DNA of 43,002 bases from Hydrococcus rivularis NIES-593. Lineage in GTDB: Bacteria > Cyanobacteriota > Cyanobacteriia > Cyanobacteriales > Microcystaceae. Made by a program: the position numbers and the translations under genes. The notes below the pieces were generated by a model. That model did no database searches. It saw only the letters and a list, made by a program, of their open reading frames with translations, and had not been told where the DNA came from. Below are positions 23,851 to 33,595 of this stretch, piece after piece. Position 1 is the stretch's first letter, and each line of letters starts with the position of its first letter. The DNA lies in the NCBI RefSeq assembly GCF_001904635.1, contig NZ_MRCB01000028.1:23214-66215 (forward strand), read 5' to 3'.

Positions 23851-26800
23851 TTGCTATGCTGGATCGACTTGTCTGACTCTATCTTAGTAACAATTGCTCA
23901 AACGCAAGAAAAGCTGCGCCAACTAACACAGATTGACGTACAGACTAGTTGGCGCTATTCTAGCGAAGATTTATCGGTTGAGGCGATCGATCCCTCCGAT
24001 TGGCAACTCGCTCAGCCTAACGAAAAAGGATACCTCTGCTGGTCGTCGGGTCGTCAAGTACAATGGTTAGCGCAGCAATTTATTGTTCCCCAAGACCTAC
24101 AAGGCTATCCGCTAGAAGGAATGGTATTGCGGCTAGTTTTGACTTGGTGGGCAGAACAAGCGCAAATTTTCGTTAACGGCAAATTAGTACAAGAAGGCGA
24201 TTTATTCGATTCCTCTGTACGGCTTCTCCTTACCCCTTCAGCCAAACCTGGAGAAATCATTACCGTTGCCTTGCGCTTAGTTAGCCCCGGACACGACATT
24301 GGGGCATTAATGCGATCGCGGTTAATCTATGAAAAAACCCACAATCCCATCGAACCCGGTTTTGTTGCCGACGAATTGACGGTACTGCATCAATATTTAG
24401 AAACATTTGAACCTGAAAAATTAAACGCTCTTGCAACGGCCACACAACAGATTGACTGGAATGTTGTCTGTGATGCAGAAAAATTCGATCGCTGTTTGTC
24501 AAATCTGCGTCAAACTCTACAACCCCTTGCCGCATCGATAAAAGAACGCTGCTTCCATCTACTCGGTCATGCCCATCTTGACATGGCTTGGCTGTGGACG
24601 ACTAGCGAAACCTGGGAAGTTGCCCAACGCACCTTTGAATCGGTTCTCCATTTACAACAAGATTTTCCCGAACTCACGTTTTGCCACACTAGCCCCGCTC
24701 TTTATGCCTGGATAGAAAAACATCGTCCAGACCTCTTTAAAGCGATTCAAGAGGCTGTTAAAGCTAAATCCTGGGAAGTTTTAGGAGGGATGTGGGTCGA
24801 ACCGGAAGTCACCATAACCTCTGGAGAATCTATCGTTCGCCAACTTCTGTACGGTCAACGCTACATTAGAGAAAAATTTGGGGAAATTACTCAAGTTGCA
24901 TGGTTGCCAGATAGTTTTGGTTTTTCTTGGCAACTTCCGCAAATCTTTAAGCAAAGCGGGATTGAATATTTTGTCACTGGAAAATTGCACTGGAATGATA
25001 CGACTAAGTTTCCCCATGGCGTTTTTTGGTGGCAATCTCCCGACGGAACTCAGTTATTAACGCTGATGTCTCCTCCGAACGTGATGGGGGTGATGGATAC
25101 CAATCCGATTGTAATGGCGAACTATGCCATTGATTGGGAACGTCAAACAGGATTAAAAGATACTTTTTGGCTTCCTGGCGTAGGCGATCGCGGCGGAGGT
25201 CCCAGTCGAGATATGTTAGAAGTGCAGCGACGCTGGCGGCAATCTCCTTTTTTCCCTCAGATAAAGTTTGCAACAGCGGATGAGTATTTGTTCGTGGTAA
25301 GTGGTCAGTCGTTAGTAGAAAACCGACAACCAACTACTAACGACAAACCAGTAACATTCCCCATTTGGAACGACGAACTATATCTAGAATTTCATCGAGG
25401 TTGTTATACGACCCATGCCGACCAAAAATCCTACAATCGCCGTTGCGAGGGATTATTATATCAAGCAGAACTTTGGGCTTCTTTAGCAACAATTATTCTG
25501 GGTCAAGCTTATCCCAAAACCGAACTAGAAGACGCTTGGAAAAAAGTACTTTTTAATCAATTTCACGATATTCTACCCGGAACGTCTATTCCAGAAGTAT
25601 TTGTCGAAGCGAATGAAACTTGGCAAGAAGTAGAAAGAGTCGGGCAGAAAGTATTAAATAAATCATTGAGTGCGATCGCCTCCCAGATTACCTTACCTCC
25701 ACCGCCTCACCCAAACGCTCGACCTATTATTATCTTTAACTCTCTCAATTGGCAACGATCTGAAGTTGTTGTTTGTTCCATTCCTTCAGGTAACTGGGAA
25801 ATCTACGATTTAGCAGGACAAAAACTTCTATCCCAGTTATCGGCAGACGGTCAACTTCTCTTCCTAGCCAAAAATATTCCCTCAGTTGGTTATCGTCTCT
25901 TCTGGCTATGTCCGTGCCAACAACCAACCACTAACCATCAACCACTAACCTCGCATCAAAACTTTATTTTAGAAAACGAAAAGCTTAGAGTAATTATCAA
26001 CCCCGAAACCGGAGACCTAAACAGCATCTTCGATCGCATCGATCGACGGGAAATTCTCAAAGGGGCAGGAAATCAACTACAAGCGTTTGAAGACAAAGGT
26101 CAATATTGGGATGCTTGGAATATCGACCCCAACTATGCTCAACATCCTTTACCGCCCGCACGATTAAAATCCATACGATATTTAGAATGCGGCCCCTTGC
26201 AATGGCGAGTACGGATCGTCAAACAACTCAATAACTCAGAATTTTGTCAGGATTATGTTCTTCATGCCAACTCACCCATTCTAAAAATCGCCACAATGGT
26301 AAACTGGCAAGAAACCCACGTCCTGGTAAAAGTAGCTTTTCCTTTAAACGTAGAAAGTGACTTCGCAACCTATGAAATTCCCTGCGGGGCTATCAAACGT
26401 CCCACCAATCCTCAAACCCCTGCCGAAAAAGCCAAATGGGAAGTTTATGCCCTGCGCTGGGCAGATTTAGGCGATCGCGAATACGGTGTTAGTCTTCTCA
26501 ACGATTGTAAATACGGCTACGATAGCCAACCGACTCAGTTACGCCTCACCTTACTTCGCAGCCCTCAATGGCCCGATCCTGGGGCAGATAAAGGCACTCA
26601 TCAATTTACTTACGCTATTTATCCTCACCAGGGAAGTTGGCAAGCAGCAAAGACAGTTCGTTACGGATATGAGTTGAATGTTCCGCTAACAGTTCTCTCA
26701 GGCGAACTAGATAACAGGGAAAAGACTCATTCTTTGCCTGCTACAAGTCAGTTATTAGATTTAGATTCAGAAAATCTGATTTTAATGGCATTCAAACAGT

Positions 26801-26994
26801 CTGAAGACGATCCAAATGCTTGGATTTTACGCTGTTACGAATGTCATGGAGGAACGGTGAAACATTCTCTCAAGGGCGATCTGCAATGGGCAAGTGAGAC
26901 TCCCGTCGATTTATTAGAACAGCCATTAAAGGAAATATCTGAGATTAATCCTTGGAAGATTGTCAGCTTCAAGCTGAGACAACCTGAAACTTAA
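23851..26994 (+). CDS. Alpha-mannosidase, glycoside hydrolase family 38
   Basis: A 1047-aa retaining alpha-mannosidase, expected to trim alpha-mannosides from glycans or storage/compatible oligosaccharides. A beta-sandwich-like N-terminal domain (about 30-160) precedes the catalytic barrel with the zinc motif GHAHLDMAWLW (H240, H242, D244) and the nucleophile region WLPDSFGFSWQLPQI (D354). NQFHDILPGTSIPEVF (about 568-584) and C-terminal beta domains follow. No signal peptide, so cytoplasmic. The start is uncertain: TTG 23851 or TTG 23869, with no in-frame ATG for about 90 codons. An ATG at 23856 is out of frame. Two in-frame insertions of intergenic-type short repeats occur at about residues 481-500 and 689-701. 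It ends 3 bp from the convergent yceD-like gene. Confidence 0.92.
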   Translation: MLCWIDLSDSILVTIAQTQEKLRQLTQIDVQTSWRYSSEDLSVEAIDPSDWQLAQPNEKGYLCWSSGRQVQWLAQQFIVPQDLQGYPLEGMVLRLVLTWWAEQAQIFVNGKLVQEGDLFDSSVRLLLTPSAKPGEIITVALRLVSPGHDIGALMRSRLIYEKTHNPIEPGFVADELTVLHQYLETFEPEKLNALATATQQIDWNVVCDAEKFDRCLSNLRQTLQPLAASIKERCFHLLGHAHLDMAWLWTTSETWEVAQRTFESVLHLQQDFPELTFCHTSPALYAWIEKHRPDLFKAIQEAVKAKSWEVLGGMWVEPEVTITSGESIVRQLLYGQRYIREKFGEITQVAWLPDSFGFSWQLPQIFKQSGIEYFVTGKLHWNDTTKFPHGVFWWQSPDGTQLLTLMSPPNVMGVMDTNPIVMANYAIDWERQTGLKDTFWLPGVGDRGGGPSRDMLEVQRRWRQSPFFPQIKFATADEYLFVVSGQSLVENRQPTTNDKPVTFPIWNDELYLEFHRGCYTTHADQKSYNRRCEGLLYQAELWASLATIILGQAYPKTELEDAWKKVLFNQFHDILPGTSIPEVFVEANETWQEVERVGQKVLNKSLSAIASQITLPPPPHPNARPIIIFNSLNWQRSEVVVCSIPSGNWEIYDLAGQKLLSQLSADGQLLFLAKNIPSVGYRLFWLCPCQQPTTNHQPLTSHQNFILENEKLRVIINPETGDLNSIFDRIDRREILKGAGNQLQAFEDKGQYWDAWNIDPNYAQHPLPPARLKSIRYLECGPLQWRVRIVKQLNNSEFCQDYVLHANSPILKIATMVNWQETHVLVKVAFPLNVESDFATYEIPCGAIKRPTNPQTPAEKAKWEVYALRWADLGDREYGVSLLNDCKYGYDSQPTQLRLTLLRSPQWPDPGADKGTHQFTYAIYPHQGSWQAAKTVRYGYELNVPLTVLSGELDNREKTHSLPATSQLLDLDSENLILMAFKQSEDDPNAWILRCYECHGGTVKHSLKGDLQWASETPVDLLEQPLKEISEINPWKIVSFKLRQPET
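25294..25352. repeat. Short-repeat palindrome inside the alpha-mannosidase gene
   Basis: Perfect 11-bp arms GTCGTTAGTAG (25308-25318) and CTACTAACGAC (25334-25344) within a stretch of the 'ctaactact' type otherwise seen in spacers (12839-12912, 32768-32870). It is in frame and encodes about 20 polar residues (SGQSLVENRQPTTNDKP) between conserved parts of the enzyme. Confidence 0.75.
25919..25952. repeat. Second short tandem repeat inside the alpha-mannosidase gene
   Basis: AACCACTAACC occurs at 25926-25936 and 25940-25950 (period 14). It is in frame and encodes QQPTTNHQPLTSHQ, low-complexity sequence unlike the flanking enzyme. It belongs to the same spacer-type repeat family. Confidence 0.7.
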
Positions 26995-26997
26995 CAT

Positions 26998-27501
26998 CTA
27001 CTCTGATAGTTGCTTTCTCAACGCTTCTAGGGACGCCCAGCGAGTATCTATGCCAGGTTCATTTTGAGAATAGGTAGGGGCGGCTGGCTGACAGTCTTGA
27101 GTGCATAATCGTCGCAGTGGCAGCAGCAGAGATAGCTGTTCGTACAACCAGGTATCCGGTTCAAAGTAACCATCAAACGGCAGTGTTTCTGACAAATCTT
27201 CCATCGAAATTTCCCGTTCCAAGGGGATAGCTTTATCCTGGTCGGCATTTTTATCAAGCCAGATAATTTCGGAAGTATCGAGAGACAGGCGATGGTTGTA
27301 CTGCTTCAAACAGCGATCGCAAGTCAACGTCACAATCGTCTCTGCCTTAGCAAAAACTTCTAGAAAATTTCCTCGATGGTTGACTGTCATGCTTCCCCGC
27401 ACGGGCGTTAAAGTCTCTAAACCGGGAATAAATTCCTGGATCTGTAGCGTCTCTTTTCTCTCTAGTGCTTTGAGGAGTTGCGGAATATAAATAGCTTCCA
27501 T
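26998..27501 (-). CDS. YceD/DUF177 family protein
   Basis: A 167-aa protein of the YceD (DUF177) family, linked in bacteria and plastids to 23S rRNA processing and accumulation. Typical features are the N-terminal ALERKETLQIQEFIPGLE region, the CDRC motif (TLTCDRCLKQY, about residue 80), the acidic middle and the LPLRRLCTQDC element near the C-terminus. In many bacteria it precedes rpmF, which is not nearby here. The gene ends 3 bp from the convergent alpha-mannosidase stop, so the two transcripts must overlap at their 3' ends. Confidence 0.88.
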   Translation of the reverse strand: MEAIYIPQLLKALERKETLQIQEFIPGLETLTPVRGSMTVNHRGNFLEVFAKAETIVTLTCDRCLKQYNHRLSLDTSEIIWLDKNADQDKAIPLEREISMEDLSETLPFDGYFEPDTWLYEQLSLLLPLRRLCTQDCQPAAPTYSQNEPGIDTRWASLEALRKQLSE

Positions 27502-27691
27502 GGCAAATGAAGGGCAACTATATTCCTATCATAGAAATTTTTCCACCATTATGATAAGTCTTGCTCGATTACTAATAACCAAACGCAGACAAATTCATCC
27601 TGATGTTACAGGTTATCCCAAAAGTATAGAATGTCATTTCGTTACCTTCTCCTGCACTGGGAGTGACAAAATAAACTTTTAGGATGTCCTC

Positions 27692-28357
27692 TTAGCCGCG
27701 CTTGCGCACTAGCGTTAATCCATCGGCAATAGGAACTAGACTCATCGTAACGCGATCGTCTTGATGGATCTTTTGATTTAACCGTCGAATCACTTGGGTT
27801 CGATTATCTGTCGCGTCGGGATCGGCTACTTTTCCTCCCCAGAAAACATTATCGATCGCGATTAGCCCTCCCGGACGCACTAATTGCAAAGCTTGTTCGT
27901 AATAGTTATCATAATTGCTTTTATCTGCATCAATAAAAGCAAAATCAAAAGTATTAACTTGTCCTTGAGCGATTAATTGCTCTAAAGTTTCTATCGCGGG
28001 AGCAATACGAAGATCGATTTTATGAATTACGCCTGCTTTTTCCCAATAGCGGCGAGCGATCGCCGTGTATTCTTCGCTGATATCGCAGGCAACGATCGTT
28101 CCCTCTGGTGGCAGTGCCAAGGCAATTGCTAAAGTACTGTAGCCCGTAAATACGCCAATTTCTAAAGTTTTTTTCGCTCCCATCAATTGGACGAGCAATG
28201 TCATAAATTGACCTTGTTCGGGAGCGATTTGCATGTTCGCCATTGGATGTTTGGCGGTTTCTTGGCGAAGCTGAGTTAAAATCTCTGGCTCTCGCAAAGC
28301 AATCGATTGGAAATATTCATAAAGATTGCGTTCCATTCCAAAAGTTTTATTAGCCAT
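27692..28357 (-). CDS. Class I SAM-dependent O-methyltransferase (caffeoyl-CoA type)
   Basis: A 221-aa methyltransferase of the Methyltransf_3 family. The SAM-binding motif I is LEIGVFTGYSTLAIALALP (about 75-95), followed by VACDISEEYTAIARRYW and the metal-dependent catalytic segment DFAFIDADKSNYDNYYEQAL, which contains the DADK motif. Cyanobacterial homologues methylate hydroxylated aromatics such as caffeic acid and flavonoids, with low specificity. The true substrate here is unknown. It is monocistronic, with no gene on its strand within 150 bp. Confidence 0.92.
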   Translation of the reverse strand: MANKTFGMERNLYEYFQSIALREPEILTQLRQETAKHPMANMQIAPEQGQFMTLLVQLMGAKKTLEIGVFTGYSTLAIALALPPEGTIVACDISEEYTAIARRYWEKAGVIHKIDLRIAPAIETLEQLIAQGQVNTFDFAFIDADKSNYDNYYEQALQLVRPGGLIAIDNVFWGGKVADPDATDNRTQVIRRLNQKIHQDDRVTMSLVPIADGLTLVRKRG

Positions 28358-28814
28358 TTTTCATTTCCCAATCGACAAGTAATAGAATCAAAGTCCGATC
28401 TCGGTCAATCTAATTTGCAATTCCCAATTATCAATTCACAAAGTTAGAGGAGGCTTTGCCGTCTCACGGCGGAGTATCTCTAACTCAATTCACAATTACC
28501 ATCAGTTTAATATGAGATCGATGCTCTGACGGTGGAACGACTTCACAGAAAACGGAATAAAAACGAGCGATCGACTTAGTTGAGAACACCGAAGTCACAT
28601 ACAAACAAAGTTATTTTGGCTTGGTTTGGGCAGCCGAATTTTTTTGGATTAGAGTCTCGTTCGGGGTTTTAGAGAAAGTCTCAGCATAAACACTGAGATC
28701 GTAAAGTTACATTCTCAAGATTTCAGTGAAATGCCGATAGTACCAAAGGGGTCAGATGCGGACAATAAGGATTAGTTAAATAAATCAATTGCTGCATCTC
28801 AAACACTAGGACTC
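28358..28814. promoter_or_regulatory. Spacer upstream of sigF with a small palindromic insertion
   Basis: A 457-bp divergent spacer between the methyltransferase (minus) and sigF (plus). It contains the hairpin element at 28442-28484 flanked by 11-bp direct repeats. The remainder is mixed sequence without a visible gene, and both promoters are expected here. I cannot identify -35/-10 boxes with confidence. Confidence 0.5.
28431..28495. repeat. Hairpin element flanked by 11-bp direct repeats
   Basis: TCAATTCACAA at 28431-28441 recurs at 28485-28495. Between them lies a 43-bp segment with outer arms AGTTAGAG (28442-28449) / CTCTAACT (28478-28485) and inner arms CCGT/ACGG (28459-28462 / 28466-28469). 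The layout resembles a miniature element with target-site duplication, although similar short repeats are common in cyanobacterial spacers. Confidence 0.6.
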
Positions 28815-29582
28815 ATGACCACTCAGTCTTCTACTATTCGTAACATTGAACTTTTGAGCGCCTACTCCCGCAACCCTTCCTTAAAACTTCGCAACAAACT
28901 GGTAGAGTTAAATGCCGGACTGGTACGCCAAGTTGCCCACCGTCTCAGCAAGCAATGCACCGAATCTTACGAAGATTTAGTCCAAATTGGTTTTATCGGC
29001 CTCATTCGCGCTATCGAACGGTTTAATCCCCAACAAGGTTGCGCGTTTAGTTCTTTTGCCATTCCTTATATCAGAGGCGAAATTCTTCACTATCTGCGGG
29101 ATAAAGGTCATATCATGCGCATTCCCCGCCGCTGGCAAGAGCTATATGCTAAAGGAAAAACCTTGCGCAAGGAATTGACCCTTTCTCTGGGACGCTCGCC
29201 TAGAGAAAGCGAAGTAGCCAAAGCTCTCGGTATTTCTCTCCAAGAGTGGCATGAGTGTCAACTGGCCCAACAAAATCGCTTGCTGGTTAGTTTAGATGCT
29301 ACTATCGGTCAATCGGCAGATTCCCAAATTACCTTCGGCGATACTTTACCCGATCCTCGCTGTCAAGCTGAGGCAGCGATCGCAGAAGAACGCCTGCAAC
29401 TGCAAAGAGCCATGAATCAGCTTGAGGACAAAACTAAAGCAGCAATCGAATGCGTGTTTTTACGGGATTTACCTCGCAAAGAAGCAGCCAAGCAAATTGG
29501 GATCAGTCCCATGACGGTAACACGCCACCTACAAAAAGGAATCGATCGGTTGGGAGTCCTATTACAACCTCAAGCAGCATAG
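28815..29582 (+). CDS. sigF: RNA polymerase sigma factor SigF (group 3)
   Basis: An alternative sigma factor of 255 aa. Region 2 spans about 25-100 (NAGLVRQVAHRLS, YEDLVQIGFIGLIRAIERFN, FSSFAIPYIRGEILHYLRDKG), region 3 about 105-170, and region 4 about 195-250 with the helix-turn-helix KEAAKQIGISPMTVTRHLQKGIDRL. The start MTTQSSTIRNIELLSAYSRNPS resembles other cyanobacterial SigF proteins, which control type IV pilus genes, phototaxis and some stress or cell-envelope genes. No anti-sigma gene is adjacent. Assignment to SigF rather than another group 3 factor is by recognition of the N-terminus and domain spacing. Confidence 0.9.
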   Translation: MTTQSSTIRNIELLSAYSRNPSLKLRNKLVELNAGLVRQVAHRLSKQCTESYEDLVQIGFIGLIRAIERFNPQQGCAFSSFAIPYIRGEILHYLRDKGHIMRIPRRWQELYAKGKTLRKELTLSLGRSPRESEVAKALGISLQEWHECQLAQQNRLLVSLDATIGQSADSQITFGDTLPDPRCQAEAAIAEERLQLQRAMNQLEDKTKAAIECVFLRDLPRKEAAKQIGISPMTVTRHLQKGIDRLGVLLQPQAA

Positions 29583-29718
29583 ATCGATCCTCTAGAGACG
29601 ATAATCTATAAGCAGCAATATTTCGGGCGAGCAAAGACCAAAGATTTTGCTTGCCTTTTATTATTTGTATAAAAGTACCAATTTAGGAAGAAGTTTTTAA
29701 TCGAACCGGAGAATATCT

Positions 29719-30318
29719 ATGTCTGGAAAACGAATCCTTATGGTCGTCGGCGATTTTGTCGAAGACTACGAAGTCATGGTTCCCTTCCAAGCCCTACAAA
29801 TGGTCGGTCATACCGTCCATGCCATTTGTCCTGACAAGAAAGCTGGCGAAAAAGTTCGCACCGCCGTCCATGACTTTGAAGGCGATCAAACCTATTCTGA
29901 AAAACCCGGTCATCACTTTACCCTCAATGCCACCTTTGATGAGGTGCGAGCCGAAGATTACGATGCACTGGTCATTCCCGGCGGACGAGCGCCAGAATAC
30001 ATTCGCTTGAATGCAACGGTTATCGAAATGGTGCAACATTTTGCTCGCGCTAATAAACCGATTGCCGCGATTTGTCATGGCGCTCAACTTCTCGCGGCAG
30101 CTGACGTACTGCAAGGAAAGCGATGCTCTGCTTATCCCGCTTGCAGTCCAGATGTCGTCCGCGCGGGGGGACAATACGTAAATATCCCAGTCGATGAAGC
30201 CATTGTCGATGGTAACTTGGTTACGGCTCCAGCTTGGCCCGCTCATCCTCGCTGGTTGGCAGAATTTCTCAAGCTATTGGGAACGAAAATCGAGCATTTA
30301 GCTATGGCTGGCGTTTAA
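29719..30318 (+). CDS. DJ-1/PfpI family protein
   Basis: A 199-aa class I glutamine-amidotransferase-like protein. The nucleophile elbow is [16 protein letters not shown] with Cys119 and His120, and the family's conserved Glu is in the early [10 protein letters not shown] segment (about residue 15). Members include PfpI-type peptidases, YhbO/YajL-like stress proteins and glyoxalase III-like enzymes, so the precise activity is open. Protein or nucleotide deglycation or general stress protection are the usual suggestions. It follows sigF by 136 bp on the same strand. No signal peptide. Confidence 0.9.
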   Translation: MSGKRILMVVGDFVEDYEVMVPFQALQMVGHTVHAICPDKKAGEKVRTAVHDFEGDQTYSEKPGHHFTLNATFDEVRAEDYDALVIPGGRAPEYIRLNATVIEMVQHFARANKPIAAICHGAQLLAAADVLQGKRCSAYPACSPDVVRAGGQYVNIPVDEAIVDGNLVTAPAWPAHPRWLAEFLKLLGTKIEHLAMAGV

Positions 30319-30366
30319 AGGAGTCAATCATCTAATCGATCGCCTCGCTCGAAAACCCTCTGTTTT

Positions 30367-30396
30367 TGTAGGGAGAGTTCGCGAACTCTTCCTACA
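30367..30396. repeat. 30-bp near-perfect palindrome
   Basis: TGTAGGGAGAGTTCG pairs with CGAACTCTTCCTACA around a central TTCGCGAA, with one mismatch per arm set. It lies in the spacer 49 bp after the DJ-1 gene. The sequence resembles a dispersed cyanobacterial palindrome family ('gtaggga-agttcgcgaact'). With no following T-run it is not a clear terminator. Confidence 0.65.
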
Positions 30397-30559
30397 GCGT
30401 TAGAATTAAGGTGGTATTGGCGATCGCCGTTTGTTGATTTAGTTTTGTAAATAAAAATCCCGATCCAGATACAATTTTAAGCTTTATTCCAGAGTGTCGT
30501 AGGATACACCTGACTCTTGTTAAGATGAAGAATCTATCAATATAGCTCTTGAAGTTGTT

Positions 30560-31054
30560 ATGAATCAATCAGTTGTTGCTGTTATTGACGGTACTAAAGC
30601 GCGTTTCTTCATCCTAGAACAAGCAGAAGTACCAGAATATCAGTCGGGTCCCAACTTGGTAGAAAAAGATAGCCTTGCCAATACAGCTAACGAATTGCAT
30701 GGGAAAGACCTCTGGTCAACGACTAAGACGGGACGCAATCGCGGTGCTGCCGGACAAGCTCACGGCTACGACGACCACCGTCAAAATCATTTGAATGAGT
30801 TCGAGCGCAGCTTTGCTAAGGAGATTGTGAATAAGATAGTCGAATTGACGCAAGCCTATCACGCTCAACAGCTTCTTTTGGTTGCCGAGCCTCAAATTTT
30901 AGGACTGTTACGAGAAGCCATTGCGCCGCACCTCCCCAAACACCTCAAGATTCAAGAATTGGCGAAAGATTTGTGCAAATTGAAACCCTTAGAACTTCAC
31001 CAATATCTGGCAGATAAAGAATTGCTCCCAGCTCGCAAAATTGTGTCCCGATAA
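30560..31054 (+). CDS. Host-attachment protein family (PF10116-like)
   Basis: A 164-aa protein similar to the 'protein required for attachment to host cells' family. It begins VVAVIDGTKARFFILEQ and has a middle segment with GRNRGAAGQAHGYDDHRQNHLNEFERSFAKEI and a C-terminal QLLLVAEPQILGLLREAIAPHLPKHLKI. The fold is thought to relate to the eRF1/Pelota-like family; the name reflects one plant-pathogen study, and a role in host attachment is not implied here. There is no signal peptide, so it is cytosolic. It lies alone, 266 bp before atpB. Confidence 0.85.
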   Translation: MNQSVVAVIDGTKARFFILEQAEVPEYQSGPNLVEKDSLANTANELHGKDLWSTTKTGRNRGAAGQAHGYDDHRQNHLNEFERSFAKEIVNKIVELTQAYHAQQLLLVAEPQILGLLREAIAPHLPKHLKIQELAKDLCKLKPLELHQYLADKELLPARKIVSR

Positions 31055-31064
31055 TTAAATCTTA

Positions 31065-31119
31065 GGAGTCAGAATTCAGAAAAAATTGCTTTTATCTTCT
31101 CTTCAGATTTTCTGGCTCC
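31065..31119. repeat. Degenerate inverted repeat after the host-attachment gene
   Basis: GGAGTCAGAA (31065-31074) pairs with TTCTGGCTCC (31110-31119), 10 bp with one wobble. It resembles the common cyanobacterial 'ggagtcagaattcagaa' spacer repeat. It may help terminate the upstream gene, but no T-run follows. Confidence 0.5.
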
Positions 31120-31296
31120 CGTAATCTGGGGAAAAACCAAGACAAACATTGCCAAAATAGTTTTTAGCGTCGGCGATCGCTCGCCCAAACTAAAGAAGGG
31201 ATAGGTTAGCTTATCCGACGATCCCGATTAAGTGATAATCTAAAAGATGGCAAATTTCACATTTCGTAAAACTCTTGCCCATAGCCTAAATTATAA

Positions 31297-32767
<1,471 letters not shown>

Positions 32768-32769
<2 letters not shown>

Positions 32770-32870
32770 TTGCAGTTAGTTGGTAGTTAGTGGTTGTTGG
32801 TTAGCGGATAATATTCTTCCCTAACGACTACCGACTAACTACTAACGACCTAATGACTAACGACTAACCT
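32768..32870. repeat. Short-repeat spacer between atpB and atpC
   Basis: The spacer is almost entirely made of tagttggtagttagtggttg type units and their complements (gactaccgactaactactaacg), able to fold into a long imperfect hairpin. The same family appears at 12839-12912 and inside the alpha-mannosidase gene. It may affect the atpB:atpC expression ratio. Confidence 0.65.
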
Positions 32871-32880
32871 TAATAAAAAT

Positions 32881-33297
32881 ATGACCTTAACAGTACGAGT
32901 AATTACCCCAGACAAAATTGTTTGGGACGATGCAGCTCAAGAAATTATTTTGCCTAGCACGACGGGGCAATTGGGAATTCTCACGGGACACGCTCCGCTG
33001 TTGACGGCTTTGGACATTGGCGTGATGCGAGTTCGTCCCGGTAAAGATTGGCGAGCGATCGCACTGATGGGGGGATTTGCTGAAGTCGAAAACAACGAGG
33101 TCAAAGTTCTTGTCAATGCTGCCGAACTGGGCGACAAAATCGATCGCGAAGCGGCGCGTGCCGAATATACGCAGGCACAAGCAAATTTAGAAGAAGCTAC
33201 TAAAAGTGGCGATCGCGCCAAACTCATCCAAGCCGAGCGAGCCTTGAAACGAGCCAGAGCGCGTTTTCAAGCAGCAGGCGGCATGGTTCAAGTCTAG
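32881..33297 (+). CDS. atpC: F1F0-ATP synthase subunit epsilon
   Basis: The central-stalk subunit of F1, 138 aa, that couples rotation and inhibits ATP hydrolysis. The N-terminal beta-sandwich (about 1-85; [40 protein letters not shown]) and the C-terminal helical hairpin (about 90-135) are complete. Second gene of the atpB-atpC pair. A terminator hairpin lies 36 bp downstream. In plastid nomenclature this is atpE. Confidence 0.98.
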   Translation: MTLTVRVITPDKIVWDDAAQEIILPSTTGQLGILTGHAPLLTALDIGVMRVRPGKDWRAIALMGGFAEVENNEVKVLVNAAELGDKIDREAARAEYTQAQANLEEATKSGDRAKLIQAERALKRARARFQAAGGMVQV

Positions 33298-33332
33298 AAT
33301 ATCCGATTTAGGCTGGCAATTTAAAAATGACT

Positions 33333-33360
33333 AGGGCAGACAAACGCCTGCCCTTTTTGT
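33333..33360 (+). terminator. Rho-independent terminator of atpB-atpC
   Basis: AGGGCAG (33333-33339) pairs with CTGCCCT (33348-33354) around an 8-nt loop and is followed by a T-run (ttttgt). It begins 36 bp after the atpC stop. Confidence 0.85.
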
Positions 33361-33595
33361 CAATCGTACAAATATGTGAAGTGCCATCCCGATGGGCTGG
33401 CTTCCTGGACTCGGCTTTCCATGGTTTAGGCTGATGTCCTAGTCTTGCAACTAGCTTCTCAGGCGTTGATTCCGGCACTTCCTGCCGTACTAATGTATAG
33501 CGTAACACAACGATCGATCTTCAGCTACCGTGGAACTGTAACAATCTACTCGTGAAGCTCGAATTTAACGCAGCCATTTTGAATGAGGGGATCTC
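33361..33595. other. Spacer with a possible degraded insertion-sequence tail
   Basis: The stretch between the atp terminator and the CAX gene has no credible gene. A minus-strand frame (33308-33508, LVRQEVPESTPEKLVARLG...) has a composition reminiscent of the unconserved C-terminal tails of cyanobacterial TnpB proteins, and a small CCATC/GATGG hairpin lies at 33384-33395. This is only a hint of an IS200/IS605-type relic. The last 15 bp contain GAGGGG, the ribosome binding site of the next gene. Confidence 0.3.

Noticed and set aside
23851-23880. Possible frameshift at the start of the alpha-mannosidase gene
   Set aside because: An out-of-frame ATG at 23856 hits a stop after six codons, but the main frame is open from TTG codons and the N-terminal domain is complete, so a non-ATG start is enough to explain it.
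27500-27682. 60-codon plus-strand frame between yceD-like and methyltransferase genes
   Set aside because: Overlaps the yceD-like start on the other strand, no ribosome binding site, no family.
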